From: JBAXQQ01 sp037131695
Lineage (GTDB): Bacteria; Armatimonadota; Hebobacteria; CAIYQO01
Assembly (NCBI GenBank): GCA_964638715.1
Contig: CAZWZF010000012.1
Span: 42,329-106,328 of the forward strand
DNA length: 64,000 nt
Reading direction: 5' to 3'
The position numbers were made by a program, and so were the translations under genes. The notes beneath the pieces are model-generated. The model was given only the letters and a program-made list of their open reading frames with translations. It searched no databases and was not told the origin of the DNA. Of the stretch, positions 45,174 through 54,701 are shown in pieces. The number at the start of each line of letters is the position of its first letter. Within the stretch, counting starts at the first letter, position 1.

Positions 45174-46487
45174 ATGGGTATCATATATACGTTGGAGTCG
45201 GCAATTTTTTTTACATTGCTGGCACCGAAGGAGACTTTTATTCATTGCCTCGCTGATTTTGCCTTAAAACTCGGGCAGCAACAATATTTCCCGTTGCTGG
45301 TCGGGGGCATGGGCGTAGACGTTTCCACTCCGGATTTAGTGCTTGCGATAGCAGGTTTGGGCGGAATAGCCCATTTATCCGATGCGATGTTGCCAGCTGT
45401 GGTGGATCACCATGACGGCACCCATTTTGTGCAGACTAAACAACAGCAATGCCGCGCCGATAGGCAGGCAGGAGTTGTGCACGATCCATTCGATTTGTCG
45501 CAATTGCGGCAAGCAACCGAAAAATTCATACGCGAAACTATGTCGCGTAAAAAAGGCAGCGGCGGCATATTCCTGAATGTAATGGAAAAGCTGACCATGG
45601 GCAATCCACGGGAAACCCTGGCCGTACGACTAAAAGCCGCCTTGGATGCCGGGATTGATGGACTTACATTAGGAGCCGGCTTAAACCTTGGCTCATTGGA
45701 ATTAATAAAAGATCATCCGCGATTTCACGATTCGATGATAGGCATCATCGTATCTTCGGCGCGCGCACTTAAACTATTTCTCCACCGGGCAGCAAAATTA
45801 GAACGGCTGCCGGATTATATAATTGTCGAAGGGCCATTGGCTGGCGGACACCTGGGATTTCCCTGTACCTGGCAAGAGTTCGACCTTGCAACCATCGTCA
45901 ATGAAGTTAAACAAATGCTGTCCACGGATAATCTGCATATACCAGTTATTCCGGCAGGTGGCATATTCACCGGTTCCGACGCGGTAAAGTTCATGGAACA
46001 AGGCGCGGCGGCGGTTCAGGTGGCGACGCGATTCGCTGTAACCCGGGAAAGCGGATTACCCGATGTGGTGAAACAAGCTTTCTTCGCCGCCCAACCCGAG
46101 GATGTAGAGGTGAACCTTCTTTCCGCCACCGGCTATCCGATGCGAATGCTTAAATCATCACCCGCCATCGGCAATACAATAAATCCACAATGCGACGCTT
46201 ACGGATATGCCCTGGATAAAGAGCAGAACTGTTCATATAAAACAGCACGAAAATTGTTTAAAGAAACCGGTGAAGAAAACGTAAAAGTGTGCCTGTGTTC
46301 GATGATGTTCAACTATAAGATCTGGACATGCGGCCATACAGTATCACGGTTAAAAGAAACCACCAATCGCCTGCCGGATGGAAGCTACCAGCTATTAACC
46401 GCAGAACAGGTATTTATGGATTACGCATATAGCAAGGATCAGCGCATACAATTACCGCCAATGGTAGAATCTATGGCTATGGTTTGA
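45174..46487 (+). CDS. Nitronate monooxygenase-like FMN oxidoreductase
   Basis: About 437 residues from ATG 45174. The TIM barrel has the FMN-binding pattern of the 2-nitropropane dioxygenase family: FPLLVGGMGVDVSTPDLVLA near the N-terminus, VEGPLAGGHLGF (phosphate loop), IPVIPAGGIFTGSDAVKFME and GAAAVQVATRFAVTRES. The last 100 residues contain several Cys, an addition seen in some relatives. The start is uncertain: ATG 45174 has no ribosome-binding site, while GAAGGAGA at 45227-45234 precedes only an ATT at 45240 in frame, which would give a protein beginning close to the usual N-terminus. Reaction (nitronate, or enoyl reductase like FabK) is not decidable. Confidence 0.85.
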   Translation: MGIIYTLESAIFFTLLAPKETFIHCLADFALKLGQQQYFPLLVGGMGVDVSTPDLVLAIAGLGGIAHLSDAMLPAVVDHHDGTHFVQTKQQQCRADRQAGVVHDPFDLSQLRQATEKFIRETMSRKKGSGGIFLNVMEKLTMGNPRETLAVRLKAALDAGIDGLTLGAGLNLGSLELIKDHPRFHDSMIGIIVSSARALKLFLHRAAKLERLPDYIIVEGPLAGGHLGFPCTWQEFDLATIVNEVKQMLSTDNLHIPVIPAGGIFTGSDAVKFMEQGAAAVQVATRFAVTRESGLPDVVKQAFFAAQPEDVEVNLLSATGYPMRMLKSSPAIGNTINPQCDAYGYALDKEQNCSYKTARKLFKETGEENVKVCLCSMMFNYKIWTCGHTVSRLKETTNRLPDGSYQLLTAEQVFMDYAYSKDQRIQLPPMVESMAMV

Positions 46488-46524
46488 TGTAGTTTTAGCT
46501 TTAAAATCCAAAATATCCCCCTGT

Positions 46525-46553
46525 CCCCTCCTTGCCAGGGAGGGGATTTTTTT
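46525..46553 (+). terminator. Terminator after the nitronate monooxygenase-like gene
   Basis: CCCCTCC (46525-46531) pairs with GGAGGGG (46539-46545) and is followed by ATTTTTTT. The palindrome is the same CCCCTCCTTG type found inside the MITE-like element that follows, so a repeat arm appears to serve as terminator. Confidence 0.75.
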
Positions 46554-46615
46554 ATGGGACTGACACCAAATGGCGAAGCCAAGCGGGTGTCTGTACCATC
46601 AGGGAATTGTAAGAT

Positions 46616-46838
46616 TTTGCAAAAACATGTTAAACATATAATCAACCCAACCACCCCCTGCCCCCTCCTTGGCAAGGTGGGGAGTTATGGTAGTTACTTG
46701 ATAAAATAATGCTTCTTTAATAATCATAACCTTCATTTGAAACTCCCCTCCTTGCCAAGGAGGGGTGGCCGAAGGTCGGGGTGGTTTTCGCCTACCACAG
46801 ACCTGTAACAAAAACATTTGAAAAAATTAAATTTTGAA
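46616..46838. mobile_element. MITE-like element, copy A2
   Basis: Second copy of the element at 2798-3021, same orientation and similar length. The inner palindromes (CCCCTCCTTGG-type arms) and the AGTTACTTGATAAAATAATG core are shared. Terminal repeats are more degenerate (TTTTGCAA on the left, TTTTGAAA on the right). With the adjacent terminator and the repeat at 46862-46891 it fills the 537-base gap before the next gene; no gene is seen there. A short GACACC/GGTGTC inverted pair is at 46562-46591. Confidence 0.65.
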
Positions 46839-46861
46839 AAGCATGTTTAATCACAAATCAT

Positions 46862-46891
46862 ATCCTGCCTATCCTGCCCATCCATGTTAAT
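46862..46891 (+). repeat. Short interspersed repeat, longest copy
   Basis: Two units of ATCCTGCC(T/C) followed by CATCCATGTTAAT. Same family as 728-748 (plus) and 9527-9555 (minus). Lies between the MITE-like element and the VIT-VWA gene. Confidence 0.5.
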
Positions 46892-47024
46892 TATTTATTT
46901 TTACCCTCACCCTAAAAAAACATACTATAATCGGGAACATTTAGGAATTATCTGAAGTCTTATAATTAACGCAACACGGAGTGGCCGGTTGCCAGGTTTT
47001 ACAATCAATTTATGGAGGTGGATT

Positions 47025-50000
47025 ATGACACAGGTGCGTTTTAGTTTCAGACTGCTTTTCAGCATGCTCCTCTGGATTGCCTTTGGTACTGCGGCTTTTA
47101 CACAAGGTGCTGCAAGGGCTACCCTTGATACAGACGTGACACAGGGTGCGCTGCGGGTAGTTACCGCCACCGGGGTGGTAGAATGCCCGTTGAAACATAC
47201 TGCCGTCGTGGCCGATATCAGCGGTTTCATAGCCCGAGTCACAGTGACCCAGACCTTCTACAACCCCTACGACGAGAATATTGAAGCTGTTTACGTTTTC
47301 CCGCTGCCCAATACCGCCGCTGTTGACGATATGACCATGGTTATAGGCGAACGTAAGATAGTCGGCGTAATAAAACGCCGGGCAGACGCGCGAGCCATGT
47401 ATGAACAGGCGGTATCGCAGGGAATGACTGCCAGCCTGCTGGAGCAGGAACGACCCAATATATTCACCCAGACTGTTGGCAATATCAAGCCGAAAACTGA
47501 AGTGAAAATTGTCATTTCATACATTGATGTATTGAAATATGATATGGGAACCTATGAATTCCATTTCCCCATGGTAGTCGGTCCACGCTATATACCCGGC
47601 GCACCAATTATCAAGGATTTGCCCATTGACGACGTAAAACTGCCAACTCCTGACGGAGTTAAAAAGAACGCTGAAACCGGCAATGTGCCAAATACAGATA
47701 AAGTTCCTGACGCCTCGCGTATTACCCCGCCGGCACTAAAGCCGAATGAACGCAACGGCCACGATATTACCCTAAGCGTGATGTTGGACGCCGGGGTGCC
47801 TTTTCATGACTTGAAAGTAGTCAACCATATTGCCAATGTTGATTTAGGCAGAAAAAATAATGCCAGTGTAGTGCTTTCTCCGGCTGATTCTGTCCCCAAC
47901 AAAGATTTCGTTATGCGTTATACCGTAGTGGGAGAAAAACCGGAAATGGCGGTACTTACCAATTGCCCCGACTCTGGCAAGGGATATTTCATGCTGATGG
48001 TACAGCCGCGACTGGAAGATGAAAAGGCTGCCCCACCCCGCGAGATGGTTTTTCTGGTGGATGTTTCCGGTTCGATGAGCGGTCAGCCGACAGGAAAAGT
48101 TAAACAGTGCATGCGCGATTTCCTGGCATCCAGCCGGTCAAATGATACATTGCAGGTAATCACCTTCGCCGGCACAGCCAATAAAGTATTCGAAAAACCG
48201 GTGCCGGTTACGCCTGAAAATATCAAGAAAGCACTTGATTTTACTAACGGTTACCAGGGAGGCGGCGGCACTGAAATGCTGAAAGGCATTAAGATGGTCA
48301 TCGATGAGCCGGTTGATCCTAACCGTGTTCGAGTCGCCATCATGCTGACAGATGGCTTTATCGGCAATGAAGCTGAAATTATTGAAGCTGTAGGGAAATC
48401 CAGCAGCAACCAATTATATTTCTGGACCATTGGTATAGGTTCTTCGCCAAACCGTTTCCTGCTGGATGGCGTGGCAAAACAAGGCGGCGGGATGTCGCAA
48501 GTTGTAGAGCTTAACACCGATCCCAAAGATATAGTGGATAAAATGGTAGAACGCATTCACAAAGCGCAACTGTCAAATGTCAAGATAGATTGGAACGGAC
48601 TGCAAATATTTGACACCTACCCGCGGCGCATCTCTGGATTGTGGGCTGGCAGACCAATTATTATGTATGGGCGCTATTCTGATGGCGGCAACACAAGTAT
48701 AAAGATATCCGGCATGGCAGAAGGCAAACCTATTGGCTACAGCCTGAATGTAACACTGCCAAGCGGCAACGCAACTGAACATGATGTGCTGCCCAAGGTA
48801 TGGGCAAGGCAAAAGATAGAAGACCTGTCGGAACAGATGTTTTACGGCGACGACCCGCAGGTGGTGGAAGAAATCACCAACGTGGCACTGGACTATAAAC
48901 TGATGAGCCAATACACCAGTTTTGTAGCTATAGACACCAAAGATATGGATAACCTGACCGAACCGCCAAAACCGCCACGCCGTATGGTGGTGGCAGTACC
49001 GATACCGGATGGAACTGATTATGAAGGATTCTTTGGGGAATCAGGTGAGTTAAATTACATTGGAATCAGGGATGACTTTGATGCGTATAGTTCTGACAGT
49101 TATAGTGGAAAAGATGGCAAAAATGGGGTTAATGGAGTATCTTTTGATAAGCCTATGAATTTCAGAATGCCATTAGGAACAATGCAATCAACTGCAGGAA
49201 TAGTAAGAGAACAAGGTGTAAAAAAATCATCAGCTTTTAGAAAAAGAACCGAACAAATATTAAATTCACCCGTTAGTTCCACAAGTTCTTCTGTTTCAAA
49301 AATGCAAGCTGACAAAACAAAAAGTATTAATCCTCATGTTAATGCATACGGTGCTGCAGTGGCAATAAACCCGGGTATAACTATGGATTGGAGTTCAGTT
49401 AGTGAAGAAACTGAGTATGATAATTCATATAAATATCACGGCACTGAAGACTACACCAAACAGTTGAAACAAGGAGAAACCACACTTGCTGAAGCGGCAG
49501 AGTTGCAAAAGAAAGGCGACTTGCCGGCAGCGCTGCTTCGTTATCAGCAGGCACTGGTATTGGCAACTACAACTCGAAATGCCAACACCATAAACACTGC
49601 AACAACAGGCATTCAGGATGTTTCGGATGCTATCAGCAAGAAGCAACTGAAAGATTACCCGATACTGGCTAAAACGCTTAATATTGAACTCAGAGATATA
49701 TCTCTGCAAGACGCGATAGAGAAGGTAGGCAAAGCCGCAGGTATCAACATTGAATTTATCGATGGGTGCCTGGTGGACGCCGCCGAAATGTCGGGAGTTA
49801 AGCAGTTACGGTTAACTTACCTTAACCTGCGACGCGCCAACGTGTCACAGGCGATGGATTGGATTTTAACATCAGCACACCTGATCTGGACAATAAACAA
49901 AGATAATTCCATCACCGTCGGCACCACCCGCCGAATGCCCGGACAATCCGCCTGGGTATACAAAATCGGTGATATTGCCATGCCGATAGATAAAGAGAAA

Positions 50001-51020
50001 GACCCCAAAGCCGACCCGAAAGATGCCAAACCTGATATCGACCCGATAGGGCATGCGGTTCGCCTGGCATTTGACCAGAAGGATAACATAGTTTTAATTA
50101 AACCCACTCAATTGCTGGTATGGGGTGATGAAAAGCTGAACGCCAGTGTCCTTGCGCTGCTGCAGGCATTAAAAGACCCGAAAGCCGACATCAGCAAAAT
50201 TGCAGGCAATAAGATACCGGCAACAGAACTGGCAGAATTGCAAAAGCTGCAAAAACTCACTGCTGCCCGCTGGATTGCCCGCGCCGACCAGCGCGAAAAA
50301 CGCTTTGCCGCACAACAGCGCAACCAGGCTATTTCAGCAATTAGCACTTTCACACTGCCATTACTCGCCAGCGCATCTCGCGCCAGCATCGATACCGAGG
50401 CACTCACCGAACTGCAAATAGCCTGGGCAAGCCCGGAAATCAGCAAACTGTTTGAAAACGATAATGCCCGACTGATAATGCTGCGTTCCGCCTGGGCGAT
50501 TAATCAGGCTGCACCGCAACCACGGACTAACAAAGAACTATATGATTTAACATCAAAAGTTTATAAATTTTCAGAAGCACAGTTAACTAATTGTATACAT
50601 TCAGTAAATGAACAGGCAAATAATGACAACAGATATCTTGCTGCGTTTTATGATGCTGTTTTGCTTGAAAATGACAGTTACAATAACAGTGACAGAACAG
50701 GAATTCCTAATTTCCCAGAAATAAATAAACTGTTACTAAAACAACGTGAAGGTAATTTGACAGTATTTCCTGTTATAGCAGCGGCTCTATTAACACCATC
50801 AAAGGCAAATGATGAAGCACTGGCAAAAGCAATCACCGACAAAAAAATCATCGGCAATGACGCCGTGCTGCTGACCACCATCGCTGCCAAAGAGCGCGGT
50901 GGCATACTCGCCAAAACCCTGCGCGAGAACCTTCCTGAATTAACCGGCAAACAAGCCATCGATGGAAACATCATAATATTCGCAAACCGCGTGACCGCAA
51001 GAATGATCGCGCAGAAGTAA
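47025..51020 (+). CDS. Secreted VIT-VWA protein with C-terminal STN-like domain
   Basis: 1331 residues from ATG 47025, which has GGAGGTGG upstream. A signal peptide (about 1-26) precedes a VIT domain (about 45-175; GFIARVTVTQTFYNPYDENI, EAVYVFPLP) and a von Willebrand factor A domain with intact metal site D346-V-S348-G-S350. Residues 670-800 are a low-complexity Ser/Asn/Lys stretch encoded by more A+T-rich DNA. Next come a TPR-like helical piece (TLAEAAELQKKGDLPAALLR), an STN/secretin-like domain (885-985; LNIELRDISLQDAIEKVG, MDWILTSAHLIW) and a helical tail of 330 residues. VIT-VWA proteins are exposed, often adhesive or protein-binding. The STN fusion suggests envelope interaction. A clear terminator follows. 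Confidence 0.83.
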   Translation: MTQVRFSFRLLFSMLLWIAFGTAAFTQGAARATLDTDVTQGALRVVTATGVVECPLKHTAVVADISGFIARVTVTQTFYNPYDENIEAVYVFPLPNTAAVDDMTMVIGERKIVGVIKRRADARAMYEQAVSQGMTASLLEQERPNIFTQTVGNIKPKTEVKIVISYIDVLKYDMGTYEFHFPMVVGPRYIPGAPIIKDLPIDDVKLPTPDGVKKNAETGNVPNTDKVPDASRITPPALKPNERNGHDITLSVMLDAGVPFHDLKVVNHIANVDLGRKNNASVVLSPADSVPNKDFVMRYTVVGEKPEMAVLTNCPDSGKGYFMLMVQPRLEDEKAAPPREMVFLVDVSGSMSGQPTGKVKQCMRDFLASSRSNDTLQVITFAGTANKVFEKPVPVTPENIKKALDFTNGYQGGGGTEMLKGIKMVIDEPVDPNRVRVAIMLTDGFIGNEAEIIEAVGKSSSNQLYFWTIGIGSSPNRFLLDGVAKQGGGMSQVVELNTDPKDIVDKMVERIHKAQLSNVKIDWNGLQIFDTYPRRISGLWAGRPIIMYGRYSDGGNTSIKISGMAEGKPIGYSLNVTLPSGNATEHDVLPKVWARQKIEDLSEQMFYGDDPQVVEEITNVALDYKLMSQYTSFVAIDTKDMDNLTEPPKPPRRMVVAVPIPDGTDYEGFFGESGELNYIGIRDDFDAYSSDSYSGKDGKNGVNGVSFDKPMNFRMPLGTMQSTAGIVREQGVKKSSAFRKRTEQILNSPVSSTSSSVSKMQADKTKSINPHVNAYGAAVAINPGITMDWSSVSEETEYDNSYKYHGTEDYTKQLKQGETTLAEAAELQKKGDLPAALLRYQQALVLATTTRNANTINTATTGIQDVSDAISKKQLKDYPILAKTLNIELRDISLQDAIEKVGKAAGINIEFIDGCLVDAAEMSGVKQLRLTYLNLRRANVSQAMDWILTSAHLIWTINKDNSITVGTTRRMPGQSAWVYKIGDIAMPIDKEKDPKADPKDAKPDIDPIGHAVRLAFDQKDNIVLIKPTQLLVWGDEKLNASVLALLQALKDPKADISKIAGNKIPATELAELQKLQKLTAARWIARADQREKRFAAQQRNQAISAISTFTLPLLASASRASIDTEALTELQIAWASPEISKLFENDNARLIMLRSAWAINQAAPQPRTNKELYDLTSKVYKFSEAQLTNCIHSVNEQANNDNRYLAAFYDAVLLENDSYNNSDRTGIPNFPEINKLLLKQREGNLTVFPVIAAALLTPSKANDEALAKAITDKKIIGNDAVLLTTIAAKERGGILAKTLRENLPELTGKQAIDGNIIIFANRVTARMIAQK

Positions 51021-51043
51021 ACTCTAATAAGTAACCGCTGGCA

Positions 51044-51076
51044 AATAGAGCAGGCAAGCATTGCCTGCTCTATTTT
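51044..51076 (+). terminator. Terminator of the VIT-VWA gene
   Basis: AAATAGAGCAGGCAA (51044-51058) pairs perfectly with 51062-51076 around a three-base loop, followed by TAATTATC. The stem is 15 bp, 24 bases past the stop. Confidence 0.85.
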
Positions 51077-51099
51077 AATTATCAAATAATCTTTTTATG

Positions 51100-51263
51100 T
51101 ATTGGACCGCAGGCTTCCAGCCTGCCCTCGGTAGTATTTTAGCGGCACGTTACATAAAAAATACTTTATTTATAATTTTGTAAAAAATGAAAAGTTTATC
51201 TTCTGTTTACTCAGTGCCACTAAATTTCAGCCGTGGGCAGGCTGGAAGCCTGCGGTCCAATAC
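51100..51263. repeat. Paired-palindrome intergenic repeat, type C
   Basis: Two perfectly complementary 29-base arms (51100-51128 and 51235-51263) with a 106-base A+T-rich spacer. Each arm is also a hairpin: GCAGGCT-TCC-AGCCTGC and GCAGGCT-GGA-AGCCTGC, whose loops are complementary to each other. It occupies the gap between the VIT-VWA gene and the next gene. Confidence 0.82.
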
Positions 51264-51361
51264 AAATTCAATATTGCATTCTTTCAATAAATAAAAGATA
51301 ATCAGGAACATTTTACTTGTTTAAAAAGTCTAATCATTATCACACCCGTCAGGAGAATATC

Positions 51362-53047
51362 ATGCGCCTAAAAATCATGCTTATCATAATGCTTTTAAGC
51401 ACCCTGGCTATCTATGCAGCAGATGCACCCTTAAAACTTACGGCAAAAGCTGACTCTAACATCCTATTTGGTGAACCAATTGAATACGCAAAATCATCTA
51501 CCGAGTCAACACATTATAAAATTGCTCCTGTACAGGTTGAGTTGACATTAACAAATACCAGCGACAAACCAGTCACTTTAAATACATATTGTTCACAATA
51601 TTACCTGATGACAGCTGCTGTTACCGGTCCCGATATCAGCAGTGTTAAAACTATTCAATATCTATTGGAAATGGCATTTTTCGAACCAAAACCAGAAGAT
51701 TTCCCAAAACTGCAGCCGGGTGAAAGCGCGAAAATGCAGGTACCATTTCCCGGAATGCTTGATGCTGTAGTACAGCAACCACAGAAACCAGGATTATACC
51801 ACGTTCAATATACATACACTGCGCTACCAACTGATATGAAATTGGAACATGAATGTATCCATGGTGCGGTTGTCAGCAATGAAATAACATTTCACCTGGT
51901 AGAGGCAAGTACAGTTGATGGCCTGCAGTTTGGCGTAGAGGCGCAACCAGCAGAAAACCCGATGGAAAACAAGTTGAATATGATCGGATATGTGAAGAAT
52001 ATATCTGATAAGCCGATTACTGTACCAGCATGGAACTTCCTTTCAAATGGCGTAACAATTACTGACCAGGATGGTAAAGAATCTCCGATTATTTTTGCCG
52101 GTGCTGACAGTACCAGAAAAATACGTCCCGACGAATTATTAGTCGCGATAAAACCTAAAGAAACCAAAAGTTTCCCCATGTATGACGCGTATGACAGCAC
52201 CCCGGTAAACACCGACGCGCCAGTTGGCACGTTTACCCTATTTCAACCTGCCGGAATGGCATATTCCTGGAAAGTTACCGGGCAAACATTACGACTGACA
52301 GCGCAAATTGCACCTGGAAGAGTCGACAGAGCCAATGCTCCAAATGATATCTGGACTGGTAAAATAACTGCACCACTTAACGTAACCCGGCTGAATATAA
52401 CCGCTCACCGCCAATCACTACTGGAGAAAAACCTGGATACCTTCTCGATTTTCTTTCACTATACTGGCGCATCAGATAAGCCATTATATACCTTACGGCT
52501 GCAAACTGCGCCAGTATCAGAAAATAAACTTCAAAACGATTTATTTGCCCGAGAAGTACAAATAAGCAATGACGAAGCAAAGAATTTAATTACTTATTTA
52601 GCTCAAACCGGAATGCTGCGAGATGCGGTAACAGATAAAATTAATGACGCTTCAACTACATATATTGCGAATATAACCGCCGACGCGCAAAACAAAATAG
52701 CATGGAAAACCGACATGGGTTGGAACCTGAAGATGCTGCAGTTGTTCGATAATATGCGTCCAATACTTAATACAAAAGCACAGAGCGAGTTAGATATGCT
52801 GACTGGTAGGTTATCAGGATTCCGAAAAGTTTGGACCGCTGAAGCAGAATTGAATAAACCAGTAAATATAATCACTCCTACCGGAACCATGAATGATGCG
52901 TATACTTATTTGAATACAACATTAAAACTCGCTACTCCTTTAAAAGCTAAGGACGTAACAGAAGGGAAGAAATTAGTGCCTGAACTTAATTTTTGTAATA
53001 TATCAGCATTGGAAATTCAGAAGGTATTAATGCAAACGGCTAAATAA
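51362..53047 (+). CDS. Unidentified secreted protein
   Basis: 561 residues from ATG 51362 (AGGAGA upstream; a longer frame from 51317 lacks a site). A signal peptide (MRLKIMLIIMLLSTLAIYAA) is followed by beta-rich domains with Ig/transglutaminase-accessory style phrases (VQVELTLTNTSDKPVTLNTY; LQPGESAKMQVPFPGM; NMIGYVKNISDKPITVPAWN), suggesting two Ig-like folds up to about residue 345. The C-terminal 215 residues are more helical and have no recognised family. No enzyme motif or anchor. Probably periplasmic or cell-surface. The methyltransferase gene starts 16 bases after its stop, but content gives no functional link. Confidence 0.7.
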   Translation: MRLKIMLIIMLLSTLAIYAADAPLKLTAKADSNILFGEPIEYAKSSTESTHYKIAPVQVELTLTNTSDKPVTLNTYCSQYYLMTAAVTGPDISSVKTIQYLLEMAFFEPKPEDFPKLQPGESAKMQVPFPGMLDAVVQQPQKPGLYHVQYTYTALPTDMKLEHECIHGAVVSNEITFHLVEASTVDGLQFGVEAQPAENPMENKLNMIGYVKNISDKPITVPAWNFLSNGVTITDQDGKESPIIFAGADSTRKIRPDELLVAIKPKETKSFPMYDAYDSTPVNTDAPVGTFTLFQPAGMAYSWKVTGQTLRLTAQIAPGRVDRANAPNDIWTGKITAPLNVTRLNITAHRQSLLEKNLDTFSIFFHYTGASDKPLYTLRLQTAPVSENKLQNDLFAREVQISNDEAKNLITYLAQTGMLRDAVTDKINDASTTYIANITADAQNKIAWKTDMGWNLKMLQLFDNMRPILNTKAQSELDMLTGRLSGFRKVWTAEAELNKPVNIITPTGTMNDAYTYLNTTLKLATPLKAKDVTEGKKLVPELNFCNISALEIQKVLMQTAK

Positions 53048-53063
53048 TTATATGGTGGATGTA

Positions 53064-53768
53064 ATGTCTTCTATAAATAGAAAACACGCAATATGGGGAG
53101 AAAGATATTCACAACAAAAACTTGCAGGTGAATGTGGTTGGACTTCACCGGATTCATATAAAATAAAGAAACAACGCCTTAAAGAAGTTGCTTTGCGATA
53201 TACTTTACCTTATAATGTATGTTTTCTTGAATTAGGGTGTGGAGCCGGAAATATAACATCATGGGCAGCAGAAAATGGATGGCAAGCAATTGGCGTTGAT
53301 ATAGTACCAGAAGCTATTTCATGGGCAAGAGAACGCACAAGCAGTCTACCAAATATTCAGTTTATCCTTGGCGATGTTAGTAATTTATGTGAATTGCCTG
53401 ATAATTCCTGTGACATAGTATTTGATGGTGATTGCCTGCACATGCTTTTTGGAGAAACACGTGCGCGCTGTTTATGCGAAGTATGGCGCGTGTTGCGACC
53501 TGGTGGTATTTTTATATTAGGTGGCAATGTTTGCAAAGAAAAATTGAAAGGGAAAATAACTTGTCCTGATGGGTATTTTGATGCAAATACCAATATTTTA
53601 GTAATTGAAAATAGAAATGAATACCAGTTACGTACAGTTACAGGACTTATTGAAGAAATAAAAGCTGCTGGCTTCGATATATTATTAGTTAACCAATTGC
53701 CACCACGGGGGAAAGCAGAATTTATAGAAGCATGCCTGGAAATTGATGCATATAAGGTGATATCATAA
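53064..53768 (+). CDS. Class I SAM-dependent methyltransferase
   Basis: 234 residues. Motif I ELGCGAG is at 56-62, the acidic residue ending strand 2 in GVDIVPEAI (about 77-85), motif II-like DIVFDGDCLHML and the post-motif LRPGGIFILGGNV. The fold is complete, but the substrate (small molecule, RNA or protein) cannot be told. ATG 53064 is preferred over 53052 because GGTGGA lies just upstream. It starts a run of three same-strand genes with two acetyltransferases, with 25- and 9-base gaps. Confidence 0.85.
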   Translation: MSSINRKHAIWGERYSQQKLAGECGWTSPDSYKIKKQRLKEVALRYTLPYNVCFLELGCGAGNITSWAAENGWQAIGVDIVPEAISWARERTSSLPNIQFILGDVSNLCELPDNSCDIVFDGDCLHMLFGETRARCLCEVWRVLRPGGIFILGGNVCKEKLKGKITCPDGYFDANTNILVIENRNEYQLRTVTGLIEEIKAAGFDILLVNQLPPRGKAEFIEACLEIDAYKVIS

Positions 53769-53793
53769 ATAAACAACCATAATATGGTGAGAA

Positions 53794-54258
53794 ATGATCA
53801 TTAACAATACAACACAAATTTATAAATCTCTGCAATGCCATGAATATAAATTCAATTCTGATACATATCATGAAGCTGTAAAACTGCGCGAAGAAATATT
53901 GAGAAAGCCGTTGGGGTTGAAATGGTCAGCACATGATTTTGATGCGGAAGAAACATCGTTTCATTTAGGCGCATTTCTGGGTAATAAATTAATTGGAACA
54001 TTGATACTACGTCCACGAGATGAAAATATATTGCAGATGCGCCAGGTTGCCATTGCACAGGAATACCAATCGCAAGGTATTGGTTCTATATTGGTGCAAT
54101 TTGCTGAACAATTCGCGATAGAGCATGGTTTTACTGCCATGACGGCGCATGCCCGGGAATCCGCACTTCAATTTTACCTGAAACTTAACTACCAGGTTAT
54201 TGGTGAAAAGTTTATTGAAGTTGGGATACCGCATTATGAGATAGTTAAAAAATTGTAA
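53794..54258 (+). CDS. GNAT-family N-acetyltransferase
   Basis: 154 residues. The acetyl-CoA binding motif A is MRQVAIAQEYQSQGIGSILV (about 76-95), with the Q/RxxGxG/A pattern as QSQGIG, and the C-terminal strand ESALQFYLKLNYQVIG. The group resembles ElaA/YjgM-like small-molecule acetyltransferases. Its acceptor is unknown. It lies in an apparent operon between a methyltransferase and another GNAT gene. Confidence 0.88.
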   Translation: MIINNTTQIYKSLQCHEYKFNSDTYHEAVKLREEILRKPLGLKWSAHDFDAEETSFHLGAFLGNKLIGTLILRPRDENILQMRQVAIAQEYQSQGIGSILVQFAEQFAIEHGFTAMTAHARESALQFYLKLNYQVIGEKFIEVGIPHYEIVKKL

Positions 54259-54267
54259 AGGTGAAGC

Positions 54268-54687
54268 ATGATTGATATCCGTTTAATTCCCAGTAAAGAT
54301 ATCTTGACAATTATCCCGCTGTTGCAGGTACTAAACCCGCAACTTTCTGACGAACTGCTTACATCCAGGCTGCAAGAAATGGTAAAACAGGATTACCGAT
54401 GTGTGGGCATATTCGATGGCAATAAACTAATTGGATGCTCCGGGTTGTGGATTCTAACTAAGTACTACGTCGGCAGACATATTGAGCCAGATAACGTGGT
54501 AATACTGCCCGAATACCGAGAACAAGGCATTGGCAAAAAATTGATGCAATGGATTTACGAATATGCCATTGACAACGGTTGCGAAGCATCAGAGTTAAAC
54601 TGCTATATAACTAATGCCGCCGGTCAGAAATTCTGGATGAACGAAGGATATAAAATCCTCGGTTTTCACTATCAGAAAAAGTTTTAG
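54268..54687 (+). CDS. GNAT-family N-acetyltransferase
   Basis: 139 residues. Motif A is VVILPEYREQGIGKKLMQWI (about 78-97), containing the REQGIG acetyl-CoA loop; the tail NAAGQKFWMNEGYKILGFHY is the usual motif B end. AAGGTG precedes the ATG. It is the last gene of the run of three and ends 14 bases from the convergent GH123-like gene; no terminator hairpin is obvious. Confidence 0.88.
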   Translation: MIDIRLIPSKDILTIIPLLQVLNPQLSDELLTSRLQEMVKQDYRCVGIFDGNKLIGCSGLWILTKYYVGRHIEPDNVVILPEYREQGIGKKLMQWIYEYAIDNGCEASELNCYITNAAGQKFWMNEGYKILGFHYQKKF

Positions 54688-54701
54688 CCAGCACTGCCAA
54701 T

